DNA of 64,000 nt from Streptomyces sp. Tue 6430. GTDB lineage: Bacteria > Actinomycetota > Actinomycetes > Streptomycetales > Streptomycetaceae. The position numbers were made by a program, and so were the translations under genes. Shown here piece by piece: positions 42,182 through 52,207 of this stretch; the first letter of the stretch is position 1; each line of letters opens with the position of its first letter. The stretch spans positions 4,092,001 to 4,156,000 of the forward strand of contig JAKGSH010000010.1 of NCBI GenBank assembly GCA_021568835.1. The letters are read 5' to 3'. The notes beneath the pieces were generated by a model, which did no database searches, was not told the origin of the DNA, and worked only from the letters and a program-made list of their open reading frames with translations.

Positions 42182-43298
42182 TCAGTGCGGGAGGGACGCG
42201 GGGTTGCCGCCGTTGGCCTCGTAGCCCGCCACGGCCAGCGCGCGGTACACCGCGAACTCGCCCGCCGGGTCGGCGGACAGGGTCCAGGGCAGCGCGCCCA
42301 CGTGGCCGTCGACGTGGATCAGCTGGTTCACCGCCTCCGACCAGCGTTCGGCGCGCACCAGGAAGAAGACCAGGAGGTGGCGCACGTGCGCCAGCATGGG
42401 GTCGTCGGGGCGGGCCGCGTGGACGGCGAACAGGGCGCCGTGGATCGCCCTGGTCACCACCTCGCTCCGGTAGAAGCCGGTGACCAGGTTGACCTCGGGG
42501 AGGTGCTCGAAGACCGCGAACAGGGGCATCGCCGCGAGGAGGGAGCCCCGGGGGCGCGCGCCGCCGCGGCCTCCGCGAAGGACATCGCCGTCTCGCGCGA
42601 GCCGTGCCACTTCTCGCACCAGTAGTGCAGGGCCGCCAGGTGCGCGCCCATGTGCGCGGGGGCGCGGTCCAGGATCTTCAGCCAGAGCTGCTCGAACTCG
42701 CTCTGCGAGTAGGCCAGACCGCGGGCCACCGACAGCTCGACGACGTACGGGACCGGGTCACCGGGGGCGAGCAGCGCCGCCTGCCCGCAGGCGTCCCTCG
42801 CCTCCTCCATGATGATCCGGAAGTCGTCCGTGCCCGGCGTCGAGGTGCGCCACGCCTGCTGGACGAGGAACTCGGCGTGCACCGCCGCCCGCCCGGGTCC
42901 TTGGGCGCCTCGGCGCGCCACACCCGCAGCCACTGCCCGCCCGGCGTGTCACCGACCCCGCCGGGCCGCTGCCGGAGCTCCAGCGCGGCGGCGCCCGCGA
43001 AGGCCTGCACGCGCTGCCAGCGCCGCTCGCCCTCGGCCTCGGTGCCGGCCAGCAGTTGCAGGGCGGCCCGGTGGTCCTGGGTGCGCTGCACCACGTCCAG
43101 GACGTCGAGCAGGTCCTGGTCGGGGCCGGGCATGCGGATGTCCAGCTCCTCCTCGCGGACGAAGCCGTAGTCCGCGGGGTCCGCGGCGTCGGGGTGGCCG
43201 GCCGGGACCTGCTCGATCCCGCCGCGCCTGCGCCGCAGGAACGGCAGCAGCACGAAGCTGAGCATGACCAGCGCGATCAGGACCCAGAGAATTTCCAT
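42182..43298 (-). CDS. membrane-anchored protein, unknown, two apparent frameshifts
   Basis: The frame starts at ATG 43298 (MEILWVLIALVMLSFVLLPF, one membrane anchor, then RRRRGG). It is broken near 42888-42896 and at 42546-42549. Joining the three frames gives about 372 residues with helical, TPR-like segments (LWLKILDRAPAHMGAHLAAL; HLLVFFLVRAERWSEAVNQL) and an ending in GYEANGGNPASLPH. The second break is fixed by one extra C in the run CCCC at 42546-42549, and the first by one base in the GC-rich run. I do not recognise the family. It is divergent from the metB-like gene. Confidence 0.65.
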
Positions 43299-43428
43299 GC
43301 CCCAAGGGTTCCAGACGCCGCCGACAATTGGCCAACCCCCTCCGCCGGCCTGTGGACAACCTCCCGGCGGGCCGGCGGGCACCCCGCCGGCCCGCACCTT
43401 CGCCTCCGGCGCACTACGCTCGGTCCCC

Positions 43429-44581
43429 ATGAGCGACAGGCACATCAGTCAGCACTTCGAGACCCTCGCGATCCATGCGGGCAACACCGCGGATCCCCTC
43501 ACCGGCGCGGTCGTCCCGCCGATCTACCAGGTCTCGACCTACAAGCAGGACGGCGTCGGCGGCCTGCGCGGCGGCTACGAGTACAGCCGTAGCGCCAACC
43601 CGACCAGGACCGCCCTGGAGGAGAACCTGGCCGCCCTGGAGGGCGGCGTCCGGGGTCTCGCGTTCGCTTCCGGACTGGCGGCCGAGGACTGCCTGTTGCG
43701 CACGCTGCTCAGCCCCGGCGACCACGTGGTGATCCCCAACGACGCCTACGGCGGCACCTTCCGGCTGTTCGCGAAGGTCGTCTCCCGGTGGGGCGTGGAG
43801 TGGTCGGTGGCCGACACCAGCGACCCGGCCGCCGTACGGGCCGCGATCACGCCGAAGACGAAGGCGGTGTGGGTGGAGACCCCTCCAACCCGCTGCTCGG
43901 CATCACCGACATCGCGGCCGTCGCGCAGGTGGCGCGGGACGCGGGCGCCCGGCTCGTCGTCGACAACACCTTCGCCACGCCGTACCTCCAGCAGCCGCTG
44001 GCGCTCGGCGCGGACGTCGTCGTGCACTCGCTGACCAAGTACATGGGCGGCCACTCGGACGTCGTCGGCGGCGCGCTGATCACGGGCGACCGGGAACTCG
44101 GCGAGGAGCTGGCGTACCACCAGAACGCGATGGGCGCGGTCGCCGGACCGTTCGACTCCTGGCTGGTGCTGCGGGGCACGAAGACGCTGGCGGTGCGCAT
44201 GGACCGGCACAGCGAGAACGCGACCAAGGTCGCCGACATGCTCACCCGGCACGCGCGCGTGACGAACGTCCTCTACCCGGCCTGCCCGACCACCCCGGTC
44301 ACGAGGTCGCCGCCAAGCAGATGCGGGCGTTCGGCGGCATGGTGTCGTTCCAGGTGGCGGGCGGCGAGGAGGCGGCGGTCGAGGTGTGCAACCGCGCCCG
44401 GGTGTTCACGCTGGGCGAGTCCCTCGGCGGCGTGGAATCGCTGATCGAGCACCCCGGGCGCATGACGCACGCGTCCGCGGCCGGTTCGGCCCTGGAGGTC
44501 CCGGCCGACCTGGTGCGCGTCTCGGTCGGCATCGAGAACGTCGACGACCTCCTGGCGGACCTCCAGCAGGCCCTCGGCTAG
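43429..44581 (+). CDS. metB: cystathionine gamma-synthase/lyase, two apparent frameshifts
   Basis: PLP enzyme of methionine/cysteine metabolism. After repair 384 residues: YSRSANPTRTALEENLAALE, FASGLAAEDCLLRT, the PLP Lys in HSLTKYMGGHSDVVGG, and the C-terminal FTLGESLGGVESLIEHP. Breaks: one C is missing in 43880-43883 (ETPSNPLLGI is expected) and one G in 44279-44280 (YPGLPDHPGH is expected). Both sit in G/C runs, so a sequencing error is likely. Synthase or lyase activity cannot be decided from sequence. Confidence 0.85.
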
Positions 44582-44602
44582 GACCCGGCCACGGGCCGGG
44601 TC
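44582..44602. terminator. bidirectional terminator filling a 21-base convergent gap
   Basis: Stem GACCCGGCC / GGCCGGGTC with a 3-base loop. It occupies exactly the space between the stop codon of the metB-like gene and that of the opposite membrane protein gene. Confidence 0.85.
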
Positions 44603-44851
44603 TCACCAGCCGGTCAGGGGTGGGGTCGTCTCCGACGGCGGCACCACCCACGGCTCGGCCACCACCACCCAGACGGTGAACGCGACGGCCGCCGCCCACA
44701 GCAGCAGCCACAGCAGGCGCCGGGCGAGCGTGCGGCGGCGCAGCACACGGCTGCCGCGCCGCACGGCGTCCGTGTGCAGCTCGGGCGGCAGCCGGGCCAC
44801 CGACCGCTCCATGATCTGCCGTACGGCGGCCTCCCGCCCGGGCCGGTTCAC
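44603..44851 (-). CDS. 82-residue single-pass membrane protein coupled to a sigma-like gene
   Basis: GTG start at 44851 overlaps the stop of the sigma-like gene (GTGA). An N-terminal basic cytoplasmic part (EAAVRQIMERSVARLPPELH; RRGSRVLRRR) precedes one membrane helix (LLWLLLWAAAVAFTVWVVV) and a short Pro/Thr-rich outside tail. Coupling and topology suggest it may act as a membrane-bound partner or anti-sigma of the upstream protein; this is inference. Confidence 0.72.
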   Translation of the reverse strand: MNRPGREAAVRQIMERSVARLPPELHTDAVRRGSRVLRRRTLARRLLWLLLWAAAVAFTVWVVVAEPWVVPPSETTPPLTGW

Positions 44852-45345
44852 GTCGGCGCCGCCTTCGCCGCGGGGGTCGGGGGCGCCGGGGGCGGGTGCA
44901 GGACGGTCGCCGTCGCCCGGTCGCAGAGGGTGCGGACGCGTTCCGCGGGCAGGCCGAGGAGGGCCGCGACCTGTTCCTCGCCGACGCCCTCGTAGAGCCT
45001 GAGGACCAGGACGAGGCGTTCGCGCGGGGTGAGGCCCGCCAGCGGGCCGGTGAGGGGCCGGCGGGACCGGCCCAGGGCGGCGTACCGGTGCCAGGCGGTG
45101 TCGGCGAAGCGGACGGCGAGGTGCCGGCGGGCGTGGTCGTAGGGGTCCTCGCCGTGCAGCCGGTCCCAGCACGCGTAGGTGTGCGCGAGGGCGTGCGTCA
45201 GCAGCCGTCGCGCGCGCGGGTTGTCGTCGGGGGCTTCCCCTGTGAGCAGGGTGGCGGTCTGTGTCAGCCGCCCGCCCGCGCCCGCCACGAACGCCGCGAA
45301 ATCCCTGTCCCGACGGGCGTCCCGGTCCGCATGCCGTGCTCGCAC
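44848..45345 (-). CDS. ECF sigma-like protein (SigE-family-like)
   Basis: 165 residues, GTG start. A region 2-like part (DFAAFVAGAGGRLTQTATLLTG; LLTHALAHTYACWDRL) and a region 4-like helix-turn-helix part (LTPRERLVLVLRLYEGVGEE; VAALLGLPAERVRTLCDRA) are present, then a Pro/Ala tail. The -10-recognition segment between them is shortened (DHARRHLAVRFADTAWHRY) and the usual acidic AEDLVQ is NPRARRLL, so it is a divergent member. Coupled to a small membrane protein. Confidence 0.7.
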   Translation of the reverse strand: MRARHADRDARRDRDFAAFVAGAGGRLTQTATLLTGEAPDDNPRARRLLTHALAHTYACWDRLHGEDPYDHARRHLAVRFADTAWHRYAALGRSRRPLTGPLAGLTPRERLVLVLRLYEGVGEEQVAALLGLPAERVRTLCDRATATVLHPPPAPPTPAAKAAPT

Positions 45346-45562
45346 CGCGCGCCTCCCGCCTGTCGGCGACCCCCCGGGGAACGGATCCCGGCCGGCTGTG
45401 GCGAACAGGACCCGGTCTCATATGAGGCCAGGGGCGGGCCGTCGGTCAAGAGCCGCGCACGCGCGGGACGCGCGCCGCACACGGGGGGCGGGAAGCCGGC
45501 GTGCGGGAAGCCGGCGTTCGGGCCGGGCACCCGGCGCGGAGGTCAGGAGGCCGGTGCGGCGG

Positions 45563-46087
45563 TCAGGAAGCCGGCGCGGGCTCCGTGCCGGGGAGGCCGG
45601 GGGAGGCCATCCGGGTGGACAGCGCGGTGTTGAAGCGGGTGAGGAGCGAGCAGAACGCCTCGCGCTCCTGCGGGCTCCAGTCGTTGGTCAGCTCGGCCAT
45701 CAACTGACGTCTGGAGAGGCGTACTTCGTCCAGCCGGGACAGCCCGCGCGGGGACAGCTGGAGCACCACGGCCCGCCCGTCCTCGGGGTGCGAGGTGCGC
45801 TTGACCAGACCGGTGTCGACCAGCGGCGCCACCTGCCGGGTGACGGTCGACGAGTCGATGCCCATGCTGGCGGCGAGCGCCTTGACGCCCATCGGGCCTT
45901 CCTTGTCGAGGCGGTTCAGCAGCAGGTAGGCGGCGCGGTCCATGGAGTTGCGCACCTGCCCGACGCCGCCGAGCCGGGTCTGTTCGGCACGGCGCGCGAA
46001 GACCGCGACCTCGTGCTGCAGCGTGTCCAGAAGACCGGTCTCACCGACGGTCGTCATGTCCATCGACATTTCGGGTGTTGTGGGCAT
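45563..46087 (-). CDS. MarR-family transcriptional regulator
   Basis: 174 residues. Winged helix in the centre (AAYLLLNRLDKEGPMGVKAL; SMGIDSSTVTRQVAPLVDTG; the wing with RTSHPEDGRAVVLQLSP). An amphipathic N-terminal helix is for dimerisation. The target is unknown. It is divergent from the threonine dehydratase gene with a 144-base gap, so it may control that gene or itself. Confidence 0.85.
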   Translation of the reverse strand: MPTTPEMSMDMTTVGETGLLDTLQHEVAVFARRAEQTRLGGVGQVRNSMDRAAYLLLNRLDKEGPMGVKALAASMGIDSSTVTRQVAPLVDTGLVKRTSHPEDGRAVVLQLSPRGLSRLDEVRLSRRQLMAELTNDWSPQEREAFCSLLTRFNTALSTRMASPGLPGTEPAPAS

Positions 46088-46231
46088 GGCCGGGGGCTCA
46101 CTTCATGAAAAGGGTCTGAGTTGGGGGACAGGGTACGCGGCCCGGAGGCGGGTCGTACCGGCGCTGCGGAAACCGGTCTCGGTGGTTGGTCGCAGCGGTC
46201 GTTCCCGCCTGTGAACTGCGATGCTGGTGTC

Positions 46232-47461
46232 ATGAGCTACGGCACGGCTGACTCCTTGCGGCTCGTCACTCTCGACGATGTGCGCGGCGCCCAGAAGATG
46301 CTGTCGGGGGTGGCGCGGACGACCGCGATGGAGGGCAGCAGGCACCTGTCCCAGCTCGTCGGGGCGCCGGTGCACCTCAAGTGCGAGAACCTCCAGCGGA
46401 CGGGTTCGTTCAAGCTGCGCGGCGCGTACGTCCGGATCGCCGGCCTGCTCCCGGAGGAGCGGGCGGCCGGGGTCGTCGCGGCCAGCGCGGGCAACCACGC
46501 GCAGGGGGTCGCGCTGGCCTCCACCCTGCTGGGCGTGCGGTCCACGGTGTTCATGCCGAAGGGCGCCCCGCTGCCCAAGATCAGCGCGACCCGGGAGTAC
46601 GGCGCGCAGGTGTGCCTGCACGGGCAGGTGGTCGACGAGACGCTGGCGGCCGCGCAGGAGCACGCGGCGCGGACCGGCGCGGTGTTCATCCACCCCTTCG
46701 ACCACCCGGACGTGATCGCCGGGCAGGGCACGGTGGGCCTGGAGATCCTGGAGCAGTGCCCGGAGGTGCGGACGATCGTCGTGGGGATCGGGGGCGGCGG
46801 ACTCGCGGCGGGCATCGCGGTCGCGGTGAAGGCGCTGCGGCCCGACGTGCGGATCGTGGGGGTGCAGGCGGAGGGCGCGGCGGCGTATCCGCCCTCGCTG
46901 GCGGCGGGCCGGCCGGTGTCGCTGCGCAGTCCGGCGACGATGGCGGACGGCATCAGGGTCGGCCGGCCCGGTGACGTGCCCTTCGGGATCGTCGGCGACC
47001 TGGTGGACGAGGTGCGCACGGTCTCGGAGGACGCGTTGGCGGCCGCCCTCCTGCTGTGTCTGGAGCGGGCCAAACTGGTGGTCGAGCCGGCCGGGGCGAG
47101 TCCGGTGGCGGCGCTGCTGAGCGCGCCGGACGCCTTCGAGGGGCCGGTGGTCGCGGTGCTCTCCGGCGGGAACGTGGATCCGCTGCTGATGCAGCGCGTC
47201 CTGCGGCACGGCATGTCCGCGCAGGGCCGCTACCTCGCCGTACGGCTGCGGCTGACGGACCGGCCCGGCGCGCTCGCGACGCTGCTCGGGGTGCTGTCGA
47301 CGGTGGACGCCAACGTCCTCGACGTGAGCCACGTGCGGACCGACCCGCGGCTCGGCCTCACGGAGGCGGAGGTGGAACTGCACCTGGAGACGGAGGGGCC
47401 GGTGCACTGCGCCGAGGTCGGCCAGGCCCTGCGGGACGCCGGTTACACCGTCATCGACTGA
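46232..47461 (+). CDS. ilvA: threonine ammonia-lyase (dehydratase) with ACT-like C-terminus
   Basis: 409 residues. PLP Lys in RTGSFKLRGAYVRI near residue 60, SAGNHAQGVAL, phosphate-cradling GIGGGGLAAGIAV, and a C-terminal ACT-like domain (LRLTDRPGALATLLGVLS). It makes 2-oxobutyrate from threonine. The length and single ACT domain fit the shorter, catabolic-type enzyme. I chose ATG 46232 (MSYGTADSLR). Confidence 0.87.
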   Translation: MSYGTADSLRLVTLDDVRGAQKMLSGVARTTAMEGSRHLSQLVGAPVHLKCENLQRTGSFKLRGAYVRIAGLLPEERAAGVVAASAGNHAQGVALASTLLGVRSTVFMPKGAPLPKISATREYGAQVCLHGQVVDETLAAAQEHAARTGAVFIHPFDHPDVIAGQGTVGLEILEQCPEVRTIVVGIGGGGLAAGIAVAVKALRPDVRIVGVQAEGAAAYPPSLAAGRPVSLRSPATMADGIRVGRPGDVPFGIVGDLVDEVRTVSEDALAAALLLCLERAKLVVEPAGASPVAALLSAPDAFEGPVVAVLSGGNVDPLLMQRVLRHGMSAQGRYLAVRLRLTDRPGALATLLGVLSTVDANVLDVSHVRTDPRLGLTEAEVELHLETEGPVHCAEVGQALRDAGYTVID

Positions 47462-47516
47462 CGTCGGTGGCCGTCGGTGGCCGTCGGTGTTCACCGGTGT
47501 CCGCCTGTGCTCGTCG

Positions 47517-47551
47517 GCCGGTAGCCGGTAGCCGGTAGCCGGTAGCCGGTG
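47517..47551. repeat. 7-bp tandem repeat GCCGGTA x5
   Basis: Five consecutive copies, the last ending in G (GCCGGTG). The period of 7 is not a codon multiple, and the array lies outside genes. Confidence 0.9.
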
Positions 47552-47647
47552 CCAGCACCGGCGTCGGCATCGGTGCCGCGTGCCTGCCGAGGCCGTACGC
47601 CGGGCCGGAACCCTCGTGGTCACTCGTTCGGGTAACTCCGTTGAGAG

Positions 47648-47663
47648 ACGCGATACATCGCGT
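47648..47663. promoter_or_regulatory. inverted repeat ACGCGAT-AC-ATCGCGT
   Basis: Seven-base perfect arms around a two-base centre, about 110 bases upstream of the DrrA-like gene, inside the likely promoter. The form resembles sites of TetR- or PadR-type regulators that control drug exporters. No regulator gene is adjacent. Confidence 0.6.
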
Positions 47664-47774
47664 TACGGTGTGGGTCACGCCCCTTCGCCGGCGTGCTCGA
47701 CGCGTCCTGGTCGCGCAGGACGAAACGCGCAAACCTAGTCCTTCCGAAGAATCCCCGACGACGTGGAGACTCAC

Positions 47775-48760
<986 letters not shown>

Positions 48761-48764
<4 letters not shown>

Positions 48765-49617
48765 GCGCCGTCACCGACGCCGTCACGGGCAGGGCCCCGG
48801 GCAACCCGCTCGGGCGGAGCGTCCGGGACTCCCTGGTCGTTGCAAAACGCAACTTGATCCGCATGTCCCGGATTCCTGAGATGATCATCTTCGGGCTCGT
48901 CCAGCCCATCATGTTCGTGGTGCTGTTCACCTACGTCTTCGGCGGCTCCATGCGGGTCGGCGGCAGCACCAGTGCCGGCAACTACACCAACTTCCTCATG
49001 GCGGGGATCTTCGCCCAGACCGTCACCTTCGCCACCGCCGGAGCCGGCGCGGGCATCGCCGACGACATGCACAAGGGCCTCATCGACCGGTTCCGTTCCC
49101 TGCCCATGGCCCGTGGCGCGGTCCTCACCGGCCGCACCCTCGCCGACCTCGTGCAGACCGCGCTGACGCTGCTCGTCCTCGCCGTCGTCGCGCTCCTGGT
49201 CGGCTGGCGGGTCGGCTCCGACGGCAGCACCGACGCCGCACGCGTCCTGGCCGCCTTCGGCCTGCTGCTCCTCCTCGGCTACGCCTTCACCTGGATCGGC
49301 GCCCTCATCGGCCTGTCCGTCCGCACCCCGAGGCGGCCACCTCAGGCGGACTGATCTGGCTCTTCCCGGTCACCTTCGTCTCCAACGCCTTCGTGGACAC
49401 CGCCAACATGACGCCCTGGCTGCGCCACATCGCCGAATGGAACCCCTTCAGCGCCACCGTCCAGGCCTGCCGCATCCTGTTCGCCAACCCGGGGCAGTCG
49501 GCCTCCGACGCCTGGCCCATGCAGCACCCGGTCTGGGCCTCGCTGATCTACTCGGTGCTGATCATCCTGGTGTTCCGCACCCTGGCGGTACGCAAGTACC
49601 GCTCGGCCACCGCGTGA
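48761..49617 (+). CDS. DrrB-type ABC exporter permease, apparent frameshift at 49326-49329
   Basis: About 285 residues after repair, six membrane segments of the ABC-2 type: EMIIFGLVQPIMFVVLFTYV first, then the conserved DDMHKGLIDRFRSLPMARGAVL loop, and a last helix YSVLIILVFRTLAVRKY. One C is missing in the run at 49326-49329: the sequence RTPEAATSGGLIWLFP is expected, but the frame ends at 49354. The remainder (to 49617) is intact in the next frame. Confidence 0.85.
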
Positions 49618-49639
49618 CCGCGCCGGCCCGGGCATGACG

Positions 49640-49670
49640 AGACCCCCGGCGCCACGGGCGCCGGGGGTCT
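49640..49670 (+). terminator. terminator of the DrrAB-type operon
   Basis: Perfect 14-bp stem AGACCCCCGGCGCC / GGCGCCGGGGGTCT with a 3-base loop, 22 bases after the permease stop. It also precedes the 3' end of greA on the other strand. Confidence 0.88.
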
Positions 49671-49729
49671 GATCGGAAACCGGGGGGGGCGGTGCGGACC
49701 GCTGGGATCCGGACCGTCGTCGAGGTCCG

Positions 49730-50230
49730 TCAGCCGTTGTAGGGCTCGGCCTTGAGGATGCGCACGGAGGCCTTCTTGCCGTTCGGCAGCTCGTACTCCG
49801 CGTCCTCGCCGACCTTGTGGTCGAGCACGGCGGAGCCCAGCGGCGACTGCGGCGAGTAGGTCTCGATGTCGGAGCTCGCGTACTCGCGCGAGGCCAGCAG
49901 GAAGGACAGCGTGTCGTCCTCGTCACCGTCGAAGGCGATCGTCACGACCATGCCGGGCGCCACCGCACCGTCCGTGGACACCGGGGCGGCGCCCACCTTG
50001 GCGTTGTCCAGGAGCTGGGTGAGCTGGCGGATGCGGAGTTCCTGCTTGCCCTGCTCCTCCTTGGCAGCGTGGTACCCGCCGTTCTCACGCAGGTCGCCCT
50101 CCTCGCGCGCGGCCGCGATCTTGGCGGCGATCTCGGTGCGCGCAGGACCAGTAAGGTACTCAAGCTCGTCCTTGAGCTTGTTGTACGCCTCCTGGGTCAG
50201 CCAGGTGACGTTCTCGCTGGTCTGGGTCAC
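49730..50230 (-). CDS. greA: transcription elongation factor GreA
   Basis: 166 residues. The N-terminal coiled coil (WLTQEAYNKLKDELEYLTGP; AREEGDLRENGGYHAAKEEQ) carries the acidic tip that enters the RNA polymerase secondary channel and stimulates cleavage of backtracked RNA. A FKBP-like C-terminal domain follows (YSPQSPLGSAVLDHKVGE; LPNGKKASVRILKAEPYNG). GTG start at 50230. It lies upstream of a terminator-flanked gap and is transcribed towards the exporter genes. Confidence 0.93.
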   Translation of the reverse strand: MTQTSENVTWLTQEAYNKLKDELEYLTGPARTEIAAKIAAAREEGDLRENGGYHAAKEEQGKQELRIRQLTQLLDNAKVGAAPVSTDGAVAPGMVVTIAFDGDEDDTLSFLLASREYASSDIETYSPQSPLGSAVLDHKVGEDAEYELPNGKKASVRILKAEPYNG

Positions 50231-50400
50231 AGGGTGCTCCTCGTCGGTACTGGGAATAACAAAGCATCGCCCTACCTGGAAGCATGTTCCTCCACAGATG
50301 GGCGAAACCACGAGCCTAACAATTCAGCGGCCCAAAGGGGAGGACATAAGCCGTAAGACTTACGTCGACGCAGGTCAGTACCCGCGTATTGCGGCGATGA

Positions 50401-50799
50401 TCAGTCCGCGTGACAACCCAGCAATTCCGCCGTGGTGCCCCGGGACGTCGTACGGAGCGTGACCACCTTGTCGATCCGCGTGTCCGGGCCGGAGAAGCGG
50501 AAGTCGGCGCGGCCCACCTCGGCGCCGTTCTCGGCCTGCGAGCGGACCGTGCAGTAACCGCTCACCCCCGCGTCCTTGCGCACCTCGAGGTGCACCCGCA
50601 CCGAGTCGTCCGAGACCTGGAAGGTGATCATCTCGCCGCTGATCTTGTTCTGGGCGACGTAGTGATAGCCGAAGTAGCCGATCAACGCGAGCAGCAGCGC
50701 ACCGAGGACGGCGCCGGCCACCTTGAGCGTGCGGTCCGCGCGCTCGTCCGAGGAACGGCCGTAACGGCCCTCGGGCGGTCGCGTGCTCGCCGTACTCAT
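50401..50799 (-). CDS. DUF4307 membrane protein
   Basis: 132 residues. Basic cytoplasmic N-terminus (ADRTLK), one membrane helix (VAGAVLGALLLALIGYFGYHY), then a beta-rich extracytoplasmic domain with two cysteines (SGYCTVRSQAENGAEVGRAD; AELLGCHAD). It matches DUF4307 proteins, always found beside mca and greA in actinobacteria. Function unknown; the neighbourhood suggests redox or mycothiol biology. It is divergent from mca. Confidence 0.85.
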   Translation of the reverse strand: MSTASTRPPEGRYGRSSDERADRTLKVAGAVLGALLLALIGYFGYHYVAQNKISGEMITFQVSDDSVRVHLEVRKDAGVSGYCTVRSQAENGAEVGRADFRFSGPDTRIDKVVTLRTTSRGTTAELLGCHAD

Positions 50800-50959
50800 G
50801 ATCGTCCTCTCGGCAAGGCCTCCGGCCGGTCGGGCGAAGGTCCGAAAGTGGGCTGCGGGGGCAGGACCACGGAATTATTGGCCCCCCGATTCGGTCACTA
50901 TAGAAGCCGCCGATCGCTCCCCGTCCCACGGGGGCGCCGACTTACTGAGGATTTGAGTC

Positions 50960-51840
50960 TTGACTGACCAGCTGAGACTGATGGCCGTGCACGCCCACCC
51001 CGACGACGAGTCGAGCAAGGGCGCGGCCACCATGGCGAAGTACGTGTCCGAGGGGGTGGACGTGCTGGTCGTGACCTGCACGGGCGGGGAGCGCGGCTCC
51101 ATCCTCAATCCGAAGCTCCAGGGCGACACCTACATCGAGGAGAACATCCACGAGGTGCGCAAGAAGGAGATGGACGAGGCCCGCGAGATCCTCGGGGTCC
51201 GGCAGGAGTGGCTCGGCTTCGTCGACTCCGGGCTGCCCGAGGGCGACCCGCTGCCGCCGCTGCCCGAGGGCTGCTTCGCCCTCGAGGACGTCGACAAGGC
51301 GGCCGGCGAGCTGGTGAAGCAGATCCGCTCCTTCCGTCCCCAGGTGATCACCACCTACGACGAGAACGGCGGCTACCCGCACCCCGACCACATCATGACC
51401 CACAAGATCTCCATGGTGGCCTTCGAGGGCGCGGACGACACCGCGAAGTACCCGGAGAGCGAGTTCGGGCCGGCGTACCGGCCGCTGAAGCTCTACTACA
51501 ACCAGGGCTTCAACCGGCCGCGCACCGAGGCGCTGCACCAGGCCATGCTCGACCGCGGCCTGGAGTCGCCGTACGGGGACTGGCTCAAGCGCTGGAGCGA
51601 GTTCGAGCGGGTCGAGCGCACGCTGACCACGCACGTTCCGTGTGCCGACTTCTTCGAGATCCGCGACAAGGCGCTGATCGCGCACGCCACGCAGATCGAC
51701 CCCGACGGGGCTGGTTCCGGGTGCCGATGGAACTCCAGAAGGAGGTCTGGCCGACCGAGGAGTACGAGCTGGCGAAGTCGCTCGTCGACACCTCCCTCCC
51801 CGAGGACGACCTGTTTGCGGGCATCCGCGACAATGCCTGA
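50960..51840 (+). CDS. mca: mycothiol S-conjugate amidase, apparent frameshift at 51707-51710
   Basis: About 293 residues after repair. It cleaves mycothiol S-conjugates so that the mercapturic acid can leave the cell. Zinc site residues are in VHAHPDDESSKGAATMAKY and in PHPDHIMTH. TTG start at 50960 (MTDQLRLMAVHAHPDD). The frame breaks after ATQIDPDG; one more G in 51707-51710 restores GWFRVPMELQKEVWPTEEYE to the stop at 51840. Confidence 0.88.
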
Positions 51841-51841
51841 C

Positions 51842-52078
51842 ATGAGCGCAAGCGTGAGCCTGGCAATGACGCACCTCGTCCCCCTCGCCAAGGAGGTCGA
51901 CGAGAACAAGGTCACCCCCGGCGTCCTCGGCTTCATCGTCTTCGCGGCGATGGCGATCGCGGTCTGGGGTCTGATGAAGTCGATGAACCGCCGCATGGGC
52001 AAGGTCGACTTCGTGGAGACCCCGGAGGACGCCTCCGGCGGGAGCACCACGGGAAAGCCCACGTCCGCCAAGGGCTGA
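51842..52078 (+). CDS. 78-residue single-pass membrane protein downstream of mca
   Basis: One base separates the mca stop from this ATG, so they are co-transcribed. An N-terminal outside part (SASVSLAMTHLVPLAKEVDE) precedes one membrane helix (TPGVLGFIVFAAMAIAVWGLM) and a cytoplasmic basic then acidic tail (KSMNRRMGKVDFVETPEDA). It is a small protein conserved beside mca in streptomycetes as I recall; role unknown. Confidence 0.82.
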   Translation: MSASVSLAMTHLVPLAKEVDENKVTPGVLGFIVFAAMAIAVWGLMKSMNRRMGKVDFVETPEDASGGSTTGKPTSAKG

Positions 52079-52207
52079 GCCGGGCCGCACTCCCGGACCG
52101 ACGGCACCGCCACCCGCCCGCGCGGGCAGCGGTGCCGTCGGGCTGCGCCGCGCCGACCCCGGCGTCCGCGGGCCGTGCCGCACGGGGCCTGCGGCAGGAT
52201 GGGTCCC

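Larger units (their letters stand above)
47462..47774. other. intergenic stretch with short tandem repeats and an operator-like palindrome
   Basis: 313 bases. CGTCGGTGGC is repeated about three times at 47462-47490, GCCGGTA five times at 47517-47551, and an inverted repeat lies at 47648-47663 (own entry). The AT-richer part near 47600-47760 is the presumed promoter of the exporter operon. No gene is supported. Confidence 0.6.

Noticed and set aside
43429..44581. metB-like gene as a true pseudogene
   Set aside because: Both breaks are single-base losses in G/C runs, all catalytic motifs are intact, and other genes in the window show the same type of error.
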